Source: Thiothrix fructosivorans | Lineage (GTDB): Bacteria > Pseudomonadota > Gammaproteobacteria > Thiotrichales > Thiotrichaceae | DNA: 64,000 nucleotides | Assembly (NCBI RefSeq): GCF_017349355.1 | Contig: NZ_JAFMPM010000008.1 | Span: forward strand, 372,001 to 436,000 | Direction of reading: 5' to 3' | Shown here: positions 7,982-16,306 of the stretch, piece after piece | Numbering within the stretch: position 1 is the first letter of the stretch | How the letters are laid out: each line of letters starts with the position of its first letter | The notes under the pieces: generated by a model | What the model was told of the DNA's origin: nothing | What the model saw: only the letters and a program-made list of their open reading frames with translations | The model's database searches: none | Program-made: the position numbers and the translations under genes

Positions 7982-10156
7982 TTATTTGATGAACAGCATT
8001 TCGCTGTATTTAGGCAGCGGCCACATCTCGTCAGCAATCAATGTTTCGAGCGTGTCAGCGTGAGCACGGACTTCGGTCATCAAGCCGCGCACGGTGTCAG
8101 CCAAGAAACGCATGTGGTCTTGCACGTTAGCAAAGTCGTGTTTCGCCCGCGCCGCACTCAGTTTGCCAACGGCTACCATCAGCGCATTAGCTTCGGTAGC
8201 AACGCTTTGGGCAACGCTGTTATCCAGCGTGATGCCCAGCTCTTGCAAGTTGCCCGATGTCGCGGACAGTTCTGACAGGTAAGTCACCGCCGCAGGGTAG
8301 ATCATGGTGGTTGCCATATTGACCATCAGCTTGGCTTCGACGTCGATACTGTTGACGTATTGTTCAGCGTAAACTTCAAAGCGGCTGTGCAGTTCTGCTG
8401 GAGTCAATACGCCAGTGCGCTCGAACAAACCCGCTACTTCAGGGCTTAACAGCTCTGGCAGGGCATCTGCTGTGGTTGGCAGGTTTTTTAAACCGCGCTC
8501 GGCAACCGCTGCTTTGTGCCAGTCTGTGGAATAACCGTTGCCGCCAAAGACTGCGTTACCGTGTTGTTCCATCAGGACTTTCAGTACTGCCAAGGTGGCT
8601 GTAGCAACGTCTTTGCCTGCCTTGAGTTCAACTTCCAGTTTGTCAGCAATCCAGTTCAGGGAATCTGCCAACATGGTGTTCATGGCAACCAATGGACCGG
8701 ATACTGACTGGGAAGAACCTACTGCACGGAATTCAAAACGGTTGCCAGTGAACGCAAACGGGGAAGTACGGTTACGGTCGCCGGGGTCACGCTCGAAGTG
8801 CAGGATTTGAGACAGACCCAAATCCATGTGACCGCCTTTGACGGTTTTGAGGATTTTGCCATCTTTGATGTCTTGGAATACTTTTTCGAGTTGGTCGCCC
8901 AAGTAAACGGACAAAATCGCTGGCGGGGCTTCGTTTGCACCCAAACGGTGGTCGTTAGACGCAGATGCGATAACCGCCCGCAGCAATGGGCCAAATTGGT
9001 GAACACCACGGATAACCGCGCCACAGAATGCCAAGAAGTGTAGGTTGTCTTCTGGGGTATGACCCGGATCAAGTAAGTTGCCTTGCGTGCTGTTACCGAC
9101 TGACCAGTTGACGTGTTTACCTGAGCCATTCACGCCCGCGAACGGCTTTTCATGCAACATGCACAGGAAACCGTGGGCTTTCGCGGTGGTTTTCATCACG
9201 GTCATCAGCAGTTGCTGGTGATCAGCCGCGACGTTCGCTGCTTCAAAGTAAGGCGCGATTTCAAACTGACCCGGTGCAACTTCGTTGTGATGCGTTTTGG
9301 CAGGGATGCCGAGGCGGTAAAGCTTGTCTTCGATGTCTTGCATGTAAACTTGGACGCGCTCTGGGATTGCGCCGAAGTAATGGTCATCGAATTGTTGACC
9401 TTTCGCAGGTGCTGCACCAAACAGGCTGCGACCAGACAACAAGATGTCAGGGCGAGCTGTCGCGAAAGCTTCGTCGATCAGGAAGTATTCTTGTTCTGCA
9501 CCACAGCTTGAGTTCAGAGTGGCAACGTCGGTTTCACCCATCAACTTCAACACGCGCTGGGCAGCGTTGTTCATGGCAGCGTTAGAGCGCAGCAAGGGGA
9601 TTTTCTTGTCGAGTGCTTCGCCCGTCCAAGACAGGAATACGCACGGAATCATCAGCGTTGCGCCATTGGCGGTGTGCATGATGTACGCAGGGCTGGTTGG
9701 ATCCCACGCAGTGTAACCACGCGCAGAGTTGGTGGCACGGATACTACCGTTCGGGAACGATGAGCCATCCGGTTCGCCTTTGATCAGCAGGCTGCCGCTG
9801 AAATCGGTGATGGCATTGCCTTCGGGGCTAGTGATAATGAAGCCGTCGTGCTTTTCAGCGGTGGCATTGGTCATAGGGTAGAAGATGTGTGAGAAGAATT
9901 TTGCGCCTTTGGACATCGCCCATTCTTTCATTGCCGCAGCCACCACGTCAGCCGTCGCAGGATCAAGCGTTGCGCCTGTCTGGAAGGTTTTCTTCATGGC
10001 TTTGAAGGCATTTTTGGAGAGGCATTCTTCCATGCGTGCCAGATTGAAAACGTCACAAGCCCAAATCTTGCTCAACGGATCGGTCTTGCCGAGATCCAGC
10101 GGAGAACGTTGGCTGATGGTTTGGATTGCTTGGGTACGCGCGAAATTACTGCTCAT
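7982..10156 (-). CDS. glnN: Glutamine synthetase type III
   Basis: 724 residues, typical of GSIII and about 250 longer than GSI. The N-terminal GSIII-specific domain is followed by the catalytic core, with HNEVAPGQFE and NGSGKHVNWS as metal and substrate segments, and a helical C-terminal region. It performs the same ammonia assimilation reaction as GSI as a double-ring dodecamer but has no adenylylation site. Having both isozymes side by side suggests that nitrogen supply is controlled by different signals for each (inference). The ATG is preceded by a weak ribosome site. Confidence 0.95.
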   Translation of the reverse strand: MSSNFARTQAIQTISQRSPLDLGKTDPLSKIWACDVFNLARMEECLSKNAFKAMKKTFQTGATLDPATADVVAAAMKEWAMSKGAKFFSHIFYPMTNATAEKHDGFIITSPEGNAITDFSGSLLIKGEPDGSSFPNGSIRATNSARGYTAWDPTSPAYIMHTANGATLMIPCVFLSWTGEALDKKIPLLRSNAAMNNAAQRVLKLMGETDVATLNSSCGAEQEYFLIDEAFATARPDILLSGRSLFGAAPAKGQQFDDHYFGAIPERVQVYMQDIEDKLYRLGIPAKTHHNEVAPGQFEIAPYFEAANVAADHQQLLMTVMKTTAKAHGFLCMLHEKPFAGVNGSGKHVNWSVGNSTQGNLLDPGHTPEDNLHFLAFCGAVIRGVHQFGPLLRAVIASASNDHRLGANEAPPAILSVYLGDQLEKVFQDIKDGKILKTVKGGHMDLGLSQILHFERDPGDRNRTSPFAFTGNRFEFRAVGSSQSVSGPLVAMNTMLADSLNWIADKLEVELKAGKDVATATLAVLKVLMEQHGNAVFGGNGYSTDWHKAAVAERGLKNLPTTADALPELLSPEVAGLFERTGVLTPAELHSRFEVYAEQYVNSIDVEAKLMVNMATTMIYPAAVTYLSELSATSGNLQELGITLDNSVAQSVATEANALMVAVGKLSAARAKHDFANVQDHMRFLADTVRGLMTEVRAHADTLETLIADEMWPLPKYSEMLFIK

Positions 10157-10226
10157 CTATTAACCTCGTCTGAATAACATTAAATCAGAAATGGTAAGGT
10201 TTGATGCAAGTTTTATGCCATTATCT

Positions 10227-10324
10227 AAGAAACCCCTCCCAGTCTCCCCTTCTCAGGGGAGGGGCGAAGAATTGCGGTATTTCTTGTCCCTCCCCTGAGA
10301 AGGGGAGGTTAGGAGGAGTTTCTT
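10227..10324. repeat. 98-bp imperfect palindromic repeat (REP/MITE-like)
   Basis: Two arms, about 10227-10263 and 10288-10324, are inverted copies (AAGAAACCCCTCC... and ...GGAGGAGTTTCTT), each containing a smaller palindrome CCCCTTCTCAGGGG. The element fills most of the gap between the cation-efflux gene and glnN. It has no coding capacity. It could be a non-autonomous mobile repeat and might act as a terminator for the efflux gene. Confidence 0.75.
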
Positions 10325-10355
10325 TGTCATCCCCAAAATAGTGCTTAAGATGTAG

Positions 10356-11519
10356 TTAATGCACTATTTTGGTGAAAAAGTGGATTTCTGCAATGATAGG
10401 GAGGCTGGCGCACGCTTGTTTGAAGGCATTGAGTGTCTCCGCCGCAGGCGTTTCTGTTAGCACGACTTCCAATTGGAGCTTGCCACCGTTGTAATGCAGG
10501 GTCATATCGTCAATGGTTGACCACAGTGCTGCTGTCTCAGGCAAAGCGTGCAGTTGTGCTAGCAGATCCGCCCGTAACGGCAGATTTTTGCAAGGGTGCG
10601 CAGTTTCATCGTCTTCGGGGTCGATGTGAATAATCACGTCGCTGATATTGGGGAATTGGCGGCGCAGGCGGTACATTACCGTTTCACCGATGTGATGCCC
10701 TTCGGAAACACTGATACGTCCGTCCACTTGCAAATGTACGTCTGCCAGCACGCGCCCACCCATGCGGCGAGTCCGTAACAGGTGAACATTTTCCACACCA
10801 CTAATAGCGCAAATGAAGTCACGAATGTCTTGCACTTCTTGTGGATCTAAACCCGTGTCGACCAGCTCGCTCGTGCTTTCCAGAATCAGTTGGAATGCCA
10901 TATAAAAAATCATCGCGGCAACGAGAATCGCGGCGACCGAGTCCAACCACGGGTAGCCGAGTTGTGCTCCGCCAATCGCTAATAGCACCAAAACGGACGA
11001 AATCGCATCAGAACGGTGATGCCATGCACTGGCTTTGAGCATCGGTGAACTGATGCGTTTCGCAACATGCACGGTGTAATGGTACAGCCCTTCCTTGCCG
11101 ATAATCGCAAGGGCGGCAATCGCCATTGCCCATGGTTCAGGCGTGACTAAAGGGGTACTGCCGCTTAGGCGACCCCATGCTTGCAGAAAAATCACAGCAG
11201 CAACTGCGCCGAGCAATAAGCCGAGGATAACCGTTGCCAGCGTTTCGATACGCCCGTGCCCATACGGGTGGTTGGCATCGGCATCTTTGCCTGCATGGTG
11301 TGCTGCGATCAGAACCACAATGTCTCCGACCAGATCGGAGAGAGTGTGCATTGCATCCGCGACCAATGCTTGTGAATGCGTGAGAATTCCGCCGATGATT
11401 TGTGCAATGGTAAGGAAAATATTCACACCCATGCCCACGAAAGCGACGCGCTGGGTCACGGCTTTGCGGCTGTTATCGCCAGTCATTTCCGGCACAGGAT
11501 GATGGTGAGGTCCGCTCAT
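10356..11519 (-). CDS. Cation diffusion facilitator family transporter
   Basis: 387 residues. Six hydrophobic segments cover about residues 25-220, with the HTLSD motif (residues ~57-61) in TM2 and HHRSDAISS in TM5 supplying the His/Asp zinc-site residues of CDF exporters. A cytoplasmic ferredoxin-like domain follows (VENVHLLRTRRMGGRVLADVH). An extra C-terminal ~80 residues hold a second ferredoxin-like stretch. It exports Zn, Fe or a similar divalent ion using the proton gradient. It overlaps the upstream ThrB-TusA gene by 4 bp and is the last gene of the bolA operon. Confidence 0.88.
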   Translation of the reverse strand: MSGPHHHPVPEMTGDNSRKAVTQRVAFVGMGVNIFLTIAQIIGGILTHSQALVADAMHTLSDLVGDIVVLIAAHHAGKDADANHPYGHGRIETLATVILGLLLGAVAAVIFLQAWGRLSGSTPLVTPEPWAMAIAALAIIGKEGLYHYTVHVAKRISSPMLKASAWHHRSDAISSVLVLLAIGGAQLGYPWLDSVAAILVAAMIFYMAFQLILESTSELVDTGLDPQEVQDIRDFICAISGVENVHLLRTRRMGGRVLADVHLQVDGRISVSEGHHIGETVMYRLRRQFPNISDVIIHIDPEDDETAHPCKNLPLRADLLAQLHALPETAALWSTIDDMTLHYNGGKLQLEVVLTETPAAETLNAFKQACASLPIIAEIHFFTKIVH

Positions 11520-12676
11520 GTGCTTAGCCCTGTTTGTAACACAATGGTGTATTCACGTCCTGCGCTGCGTGTTTCCAGCACGGTATGCCCGTGGATACGC
11601 GCCCATGCGGGGATGTCGTGCAATGCGCCGGGGTCGGTGCAAAGTGCGGTCACGGTAACACCAGTGGGCAAGTGTTCGACGGCTTGCTGCACACGAATCA
11701 CCGGCATCGGACAGAGTAGGCGACGTGCATCCACTGTGATAGCAGGGGGTGTGCTGTCAACGATGCGATGCAACAGTTTGTCGCGGAATTCGTTGGGGTC
11801 TTTTTGTAAAATCATGTCTCCCTCATACGGGTTGAGTTGGGCATCGAGGCGCGATAGCCAGAAACGCAATGCCGCCGCCCGTAGCAACGCTGACCAATAA
11901 GTGTGTTCCAGTGTATCCCACGGGCGCACGGCTTGGTAAGCGCTCAGGCAAGCGTGCGTGCGCGGCGTATCCAGCGAGCCGTCTGCGTTGCAGCACCAAT
12001 CGTTCACCACAATGGCGAGATCGTACAAACAACTGTCGGTGCAAGCAAAGTACACATCCAAAATGCCACTGACCTGCCCACGATGAAACAGCACATTGTC
12101 ACGGAATAAGTCGGCGTGGATCGTGCTAGTGGGCAGTTGGGTAAACGGGATGGTTTGCTGGAAAGCGATTTCTGCTTGCAACAAAGCAGCGTTGTTCGCG
12201 TCCAAACGTGGTAATAAGTTTGCCGCCGTGTGCATCCGCCATTCATGCCCGCGATCAGGGGGGCGTTGCTGAGGGAAATCACGCGCGGCAAGATGCAGTT
12301 GCGCCAAGATTGCCCCCATCGCTGCGCATTGTTCTGGCATGGGGTGCTCAAGGTGTTCACCGTCTAAACGCAGCATTAAGGCAGCGGGCTTGCCATTCAG
12401 CTCACTCAGCCATTGTCCGGTTTGCGTGGCAATTGGGCGAGCCACGGGAAGCCCTGCTTCTGCCCAGTGTTGCAGCAATGCGAGAAAATACGTTAATTCA
12501 GCAGGGGTGTGATGTTCAAACAGGGTGAGGACGTAAGCGCCGCCAGTGGTGGTGACAAAGAAATTACTGTTTTGCAGACCGGCACTGATACCTGCGTACT
12601 CCGTCAGTGTACCGACTGGGTATTCAAGCAAAAAGGTTTTCAGTTCGGTGGCACTGACGGGGGTATACACTGACAT
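11516..12676 (-). CDS. thrB: Homoserine kinase (ThrB, APH type) fused to a C-terminal TusA domain
   Basis: 386 residues. Residues 1-~310 are an aminoglycoside-phosphotransferase-fold homoserine kinase: SAGLQNSNFFV near 31-41, catalytic HADLFRDN at 187-194 and the metal-binding GILDVYF at ~204-210. This kinase phosphorylates homoserine for threonine synthesis. Residues ~315-380 form a complete TusA/SirA domain with the active-site motif CPMP (Cys322) and a downstream beta-alpha-beta pattern. TusA carries sulfane sulfur. The usual ThrB of this type is ~315 residues, so the extra domain is a true in-frame extension. The gene overlaps the efflux gene by 4 bp. Confidence 0.88.
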   Translation of the reverse strand: MSVYTPVSATELKTFLLEYPVGTLTEYAGISAGLQNSNFFVTTTGGAYVLTLFEHHTPAELTYFLALLQHWAEAGLPVARPIATQTGQWLSELNGKPAALMLRLDGEHLEHPMPEQCAAMGAILAQLHLAARDFPQQRPPDRGHEWRMHTAANLLPRLDANNAALLQAEIAFQQTIPFTQLPTSTIHADLFRDNVLFHRGQVSGILDVYFACTDSCLYDLAIVVNDWCCNADGSLDTPRTHACLSAYQAVRPWDTLEHTYWSALLRAAALRFWLSRLDAQLNPYEGDMILQKDPNEFRDKLLHRIVDSTPPAITVDARRLLCPMPVIRVQQAVEHLPTGVTVTALCTDPGALHDIPAWARIHGHTVLETRSAGREYTIVLQTGLST

Positions 12677-12686
12677 GTCGGGTTAT

Positions 12687-12995
12687 TTACCAAGAAAACA
12701 CATTCCAGCTCGGAATCATCATGTTTTGGTTTTGATGAGCGTTTTGGCTTTTGCCTTGGGACGTAGCAGAGTCGACCAAGTTATAGCCTTCGGTACTACC
12801 CGCAGGCACGTAGCGGATTTCGCTGCGCATCGCGGTAACGCGTTCTTCTTCCATCGCGCCGTAGCTGTCTTCGACGCGAATGCTTTCCACTTTGACTTTA
12901 CTGGCGACAGGTGTATCGCTGATGGTTTCGTCAGCGTGAACGCTGCTGCTCAGGAAAGCGATTAGCCCTAAGGTTGGTAGTAGGTATTTTGTCAT
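12687..12995 (-). CDS. Small secreted protein of unknown function
   Basis: 102 residues with a signal peptide ending near VHA (residue ~21). The mature part is polar and rich in Glu, Ser and Gln, without cysteines or repeats, ending in a Trp/Phe-containing tail. It lies 2 bp after the LOG gene and 10 bp before thrB-tusA on the same strand, so it is part of that operon. No family is recognised. Confidence 0.7.
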   Translation of the reverse strand: MTKYLLPTLGLIAFLSSSVHADETISDTPVASKVKVESIRVEDSYGAMEEERVTAMRSEIRYVPAGSTEGYNLVDSATSQGKSQNAHQNQNMMIPSWNVFSW

Positions 12996-12997
12996 TG

Positions 12998-13723
12998 TTA
13001 TAACTCCATGAATTTGGCGCGTTCTTCTGCGGATGGCCCCGATATTGCGCGTTCGTAATATTTGAAAATGTGATCGACAATGGCATCAGCATCATCCAAT
13101 AGGACAAATAAATCCAAGTCTTGGGGCGCAATTGTACCTTGTTTTACCAGTGTTTGCCTGAACCATCCGACCAAGCCTTCCCAGAACGGCGTGTGTACCA
13201 AAATGATCGGAATGTTACGGGTTTTGCCGGTTTGCACGAGGGTGAGAATTTCCGCCAGTTCATCCAGCGTGCCAAAGCCACCCGGCATAACCACGTAAGC
13301 CGATGCGTGTTTCACAAACATGACTTTGCGTGAGAAAAAATGCCGGAAATACAGTGAAATGTCTTGGTATTCGTTGGAATGTTGTTCGTGTGGCAGTTGA
13401 ATATTTAGACCAATGCTCGGCGATTTGCCTTGTTTTGCGCCTTTATTGGCGGCTTCCATCAAACCAGGGCCACCACCACTGACCACAGCAAAACCCGCAT
13501 CGGAGAGTTTGTGCGCAATGGTTTCGGTCAGTTGGTAGAGCGGGTCATCTTTGGGGGTGCGTGCTGAACCAAAAATACTCACTGAGGGGCTTAAGTGTGC
13601 CAGACGCTCAAAACCGTCCACGAATTCACCCATGATTTGAAAGATTTTCCAGCTTTCACGCGCCAATTCTTTGTCACTAATGGGTTGCAACACCGGATGG
13701 TGAACGCGGGTTTGCGCATCCAT
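12998..13723 (-). CDS. LOG family protein (TIGR00730-type nucleotide 5'-monophosphate phosphoribohydrolase)
   Basis: 241 residues. It has both LOG signatures: GGGPGLMEAANKGA and PGGFGTLDEL, which bind the ribose-phosphate in a Rossmann-like fold. Members hydrolyse cytokinin-type or ordinary purine nucleoside monophosphates to base and ribose phosphate; the bacterial substrate is usually AMP-like. The stop of bolA touches its ATG, suggesting coupled translation. Confidence 0.9.
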   Translation of the reverse strand: MDAQTRVHHPVLQPISDKELARESWKIFQIMGEFVDGFERLAHLSPSVSIFGSARTPKDDPLYQLTETIAHKLSDAGFAVVSGGGPGLMEAANKGAKQGKSPSIGLNIQLPHEQHSNEYQDISLYFRHFFSRKVMFVKHASAYVVMPGGFGTLDELAEILTLVQTGKTRNIPIILVHTPFWEGLVGWFRQTLVKQGTIAPQDLDLFVLLDDADAIVDHIFKYYERAISGPSAEERAKFMEL

Positions 13724-13959
13724 TAGGCAACTTCCGCCGGGGTTTTGGCACGAATGGTCAGGGCATGAAGCTGACCAGCGGTAATGGCGGCATTGACTGC
13801 GGCGTAAACCAATTGGTGGCGTTTCAGGGTGCTTAGCCCCGCAAAGGCTTCACTGATGACATCGGTTTCGTATTTGTAGCCATCACCGGTGACGGTGACT
13901 TGGGCATCGGGCAAGTGATCTTGAATCATTTGGGTGACGGCTGCGTTGCTGATACTCAT
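13723..13959 (-). CDS. BolA/IbaG family protein
   Basis: 78 residues, near the size of IbaG-type BolA proteins. It shows the class II KH-like pattern: DGYKYETDVISEAF followed by STLKRHQLVYAAV with the conserved His of the helix-turn region. BolA proteins partner with monothiol glutaredoxins and bind Fe-S clusters. It is the first gene of the minus-strand operon. A good -10 (TATAAT, read from 13995 to 13990) lies about 30 bp upstream of its ATG. Confidence 0.88.
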   Translation of the reverse strand: MSISNAAVTQMIQDHLPDAQVTVTGDGYKYETDVISEAFAGLSTLKRHQLVYAAVNAAITAGQLHALTIRAKTPAEVA

Positions 13960-14006
13960 GGGGGACTCCGCTGTACATTAAAACGCGGCATTATACTCTG
14001 TGCTTG

Positions 14007-14035
14007 CCGACAACGCTTATTTCAGCGCGTATAAT
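14007..14035 (+). promoter_or_regulatory. Sigma-70-type promoter for the cNMP-domain gene
   Basis: CCGACA at 14007-14012 and a perfect TATAAT at 14030-14035 are 17 bp apart, 35 bp upstream of the ATG at 14070. A second TATAAT on the opposite strand (13995-13990) serves bolA, so the 110-bp gap is a compact divergent promoter. Confidence 0.7.
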
Positions 14036-14069
14036 GGCGTTAATTTAATAAATCAATAGGGTAGATGGT

Positions 14070-14561
14070 ATGGATAATGGAAATTCACAGGTATTACAAC
14101 AAGTTAAAGATACCTGCCAAGAGTTTTGCGCCGCACTGACGGACAATGAAATTGCAAAATTTGTCGCCTTCACGCGTATCCGTGAATTGGGTTCACAGGA
14201 AATTGTGGCGGATATTGGCGAAATCAGTGATCGCTTTTATTTGGTGATTGGTGGTGCGGTGAAGTTACTGCATGTTGATGGCGAACGCGAATTTGAAGTA
14301 GGGAACGTTGATCCGGGCGGCTTGGTGGGTGAAATGTCCTTTTTTGACCGTCAGCCCCGCACGGTGCGGTTACGAGCGCGGCGTAGCGGGGTACGTTTAT
14401 TGGAAATCAACCGTCAAATGTATAACCGTTTGCGTATTGCTGAGCCATACATTGCGACTAATCTGCTCGAATTTGTGGTACGCAGCTTGGATTACCTTGT
14501 CCGTCACCTGAGCGATGAAAATGCCAAGCTGCACAAGCAGGTGACGGGTTTGAAGTATTAA
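14070..14561 (+). CDS. Cyclic-nucleotide-binding domain protein without DNA-binding domain
   Basis: 163 residues. The cNMP beta-roll runs from about residue 25 to 135: VADIGEISDRFYLVIGGAV, then the GGLVGEMSFFDRQPRTVRLRA phosphate-binding cassette, in which the Glu and Arg that contact cAMP/cGMP are present. A short C-terminal helix follows. The Crp/Fnr helix-turn-helix is missing; the protein ends where the dimerisation helix would end. It could be a stand-alone nucleotide sensor acting through protein contacts. It is single-gene, with its own promoter. Confidence 0.85.
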   Translation: MDNGNSQVLQQVKDTCQEFCAALTDNEIAKFVAFTRIRELGSQEIVADIGEISDRFYLVIGGAVKLLHVDGEREFEVGNVDPGGLVGEMSFFDRQPRTVRLRARRSGVRLLEINRQMYNRLRIAEPYIATNLLEFVVRSLDYLVRHLSDENAKLHKQVTGLKY

Positions 14562-14583
14562 GCAATACAGCGCTATTTCAGGC

Positions 14584-15387
14584 TCACGGCAGCTTATTGA
14601 CGGCTTCAATGTCCGCCGTCATCTGTTGGGTGAGGTGGACACCCCCGTTGAGTGTTCCCGCCCCGTTGGCATCACTAAAGCCGGTGGTATGCACACCAAT
14701 CACCAGCGGCGGTTTGCCATTGCCCGCATCTAACCAGATGGGTGAGCCGCTCATGCCACCATTCGTGTCATTGTTATAGGTGAGAAAGTGGGTGTTGTAA
14801 TCCAAGAGTTTACCTTGGCCTGCCCATTGGAATTCTGCTTTGTTTTTATCGGCGGGATAACCACTGATGGTTAGAGTGACGTTCCTGAAATCAATGCTAT
14901 CTGGCAAATACGCGTAGCTTAACGGTTGTAGATCTTTGCGGGTACAGTCGAGTTTGATAATGCCAATGTCGAAAGCGCTGTCGTTGTTTGTTAACCATTC
15001 GGGGTACAAATAGGTTTTCTTGACCGTACATACGCCATTGACTGGGGTCAGCCGATTGCCGCCATAGCCGGGGTAGACCGCGTTGATGTTCAAGGTTTGC
15101 CCGGTCGTTTTGTCAAAGATACAGTGCCCCGCCGTGACTAATGTATTAGTACTGCTGAACCAACCTGAACACGCGCCCGCATCATTTTGATAGGTAATTC
15201 TGGCTACCGCTGTGTACGGGTAGCTATTCGCATCAACCGCATAGCGGCTATCAAAACCAATAACGCTTTCATAAGCATTATCCGTGAGCGTGTCGGGTTG
15301 GGCGTGCGCCTGCATTGCTAACGTGAGTGCTACAAGGCTGGCAAACAGAGCGAGATGGGGCGTGTTGTGACGGTAATGAGCTGGCAT
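14584..15387 (-). CDS. Secreted trypsin-like serine endopeptidase (V8/glutamyl endopeptidase-like)
   Basis: 267 residues with a signal peptide ending near AHAQ (residue ~30). The catalytic triad is visible: His in TAGHCIFD, Asp in NNDSAFDIGIIKLD, and Ser in GGMSGSPIW. Four cysteines (CSGW, GHC, GVC, DCT) could form two disulfides. The family (S1B) cleaves extracellular or periplasmic proteins. It lies convergent to the cNMP gene and divergent from the T3SS gene sctK; nothing in the sequence ties it to secretion. Confidence 0.88.
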   Translation of the reverse strand: MPAHYRHNTPHLALFASLVALTLAMQAHAQPDTLTDNAYESVIGFDSRYAVDANSYPYTAVARITYQNDAGACSGWFSSTNTLVTAGHCIFDKTTGQTLNINAVYPGYGGNRLTPVNGVCTVKKTYLYPEWLTNNDSAFDIGIIKLDCTRKDLQPLSYAYLPDSIDFRNVTLTISGYPADKNKAEFQWAGQGKLLDYNTHFLTYNNDTNGGMSGSPIWLDAGNGKPPLVIGVHTTGFSDANGAGTLNGGVHLTQQMTADIEAVNKLP

Positions 15388-15604
15388 GGGGGTAGGTGTC
15401 CTCGCAGTTATGGCGGATATAATTTATTCATTGCTTTAATAAAACAACGTGTGATCTAAAAACAATCAAATATTTTGCAGATCAATAGACGGTTCTAATG
15501 TGCACTATATCGACATAATTTTCGGGTTGGTCTGAAATGGCTGATGTTTCGCTGGGTTACCGTGAATAATAGTCACAGGTTTACAGTAGGCGAATGAGTG
15601 TCAG

Positions 15605-16306
15605 ATGCACAACCCCAGTTCCAATCATTTCGATATTAATAATGCGTTGTCGCAGGCGGTATGGCGGTTTAATTTCCGCCCAGATTCTTACCTGCATCCC
15701 AGTTGGTTAGCCACCATGCCGGATGGTCAAGTGATGCAAGCCTTGTTTGGACAAGTCCGTGGCGAAAGCCGCTTAGTGCAACACATGATGCAGCGGTTGG
15801 GTTTACATGACAGCGTATTTTTTGATTTCAGCAAGCCGATGTCACGGCTGGCACTGTGGCGCGGGCAGGAACTGGAGCAACTGATTCTCTACGTCGGTGC
15901 CGTGTTCCACTTTCAGGCATTACGGCGCATGGTGATCCGTGAAGAATTACTCAAAACCCAGCAAGTGTTGGGTGAGGATTTATACCGTTTCGTGCAACAG
16001 CGTGCGCCGTTGCTGACGCACAATGTGACGGCGGATATTACGTTTCCTGAAAACCTTGGTTTGCGTAAGCGCTTTGCTTTGGCGGGTATGTTGTGTTTGC
16101 GTGCGGCGTTTGCCGAATATCCCCCTGCTTTCTGGAAGCGCTTGGTCTACAAGCTGGAACGTGAGTTTTTCGTATTGTGGAAACGCTTCGCTAAAAGTGG
16201 GCAGGAAATGGATACCCAAGCGGCAGAATGCGCTGTGTTAGTACAAAAAGTAGCAATAGAAATTAAAATGGGGGTGAGTCGCGATGGCAAAATTCTTTTC
16301 AATTAA
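15605..16306 (+). CDS. sctK: T3SS sorting-platform component SctK (YscK/PscK-like)
   Basis: 233 residues, soluble and helical, rich in Trp/Arg/Phe, like YscK proteins, which link the SctQ pods to the membrane ring. The order sctK-sctL, with a 23-bp overlap, matches Yersinia yscK-yscL. Features are an N-terminal FNFRPDSYLHPSWL segment and a central ELEQLILYVGAVFH helix. The family is divergent, so the call relies largely on position. It is preceded by 217 bp without genes that must carry its promoter. Confidence 0.7.
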   Translation: MHNPSSNHFDINNALSQAVWRFNFRPDSYLHPSWLATMPDGQVMQALFGQVRGESRLVQHMMQRLGLHDSVFFDFSKPMSRLALWRGQELEQLILYVGAVFHFQALRRMVIREELLKTQQVLGEDLYRFVQQRAPLLTHNVTADITFPENLGLRKRFALAGMLCLRAAFAEYPPAFWKRLVYKLEREFFVLWKRFAKSGQEMDTQAAECAVLVQKVAIEIKMGVSRDGKILFN

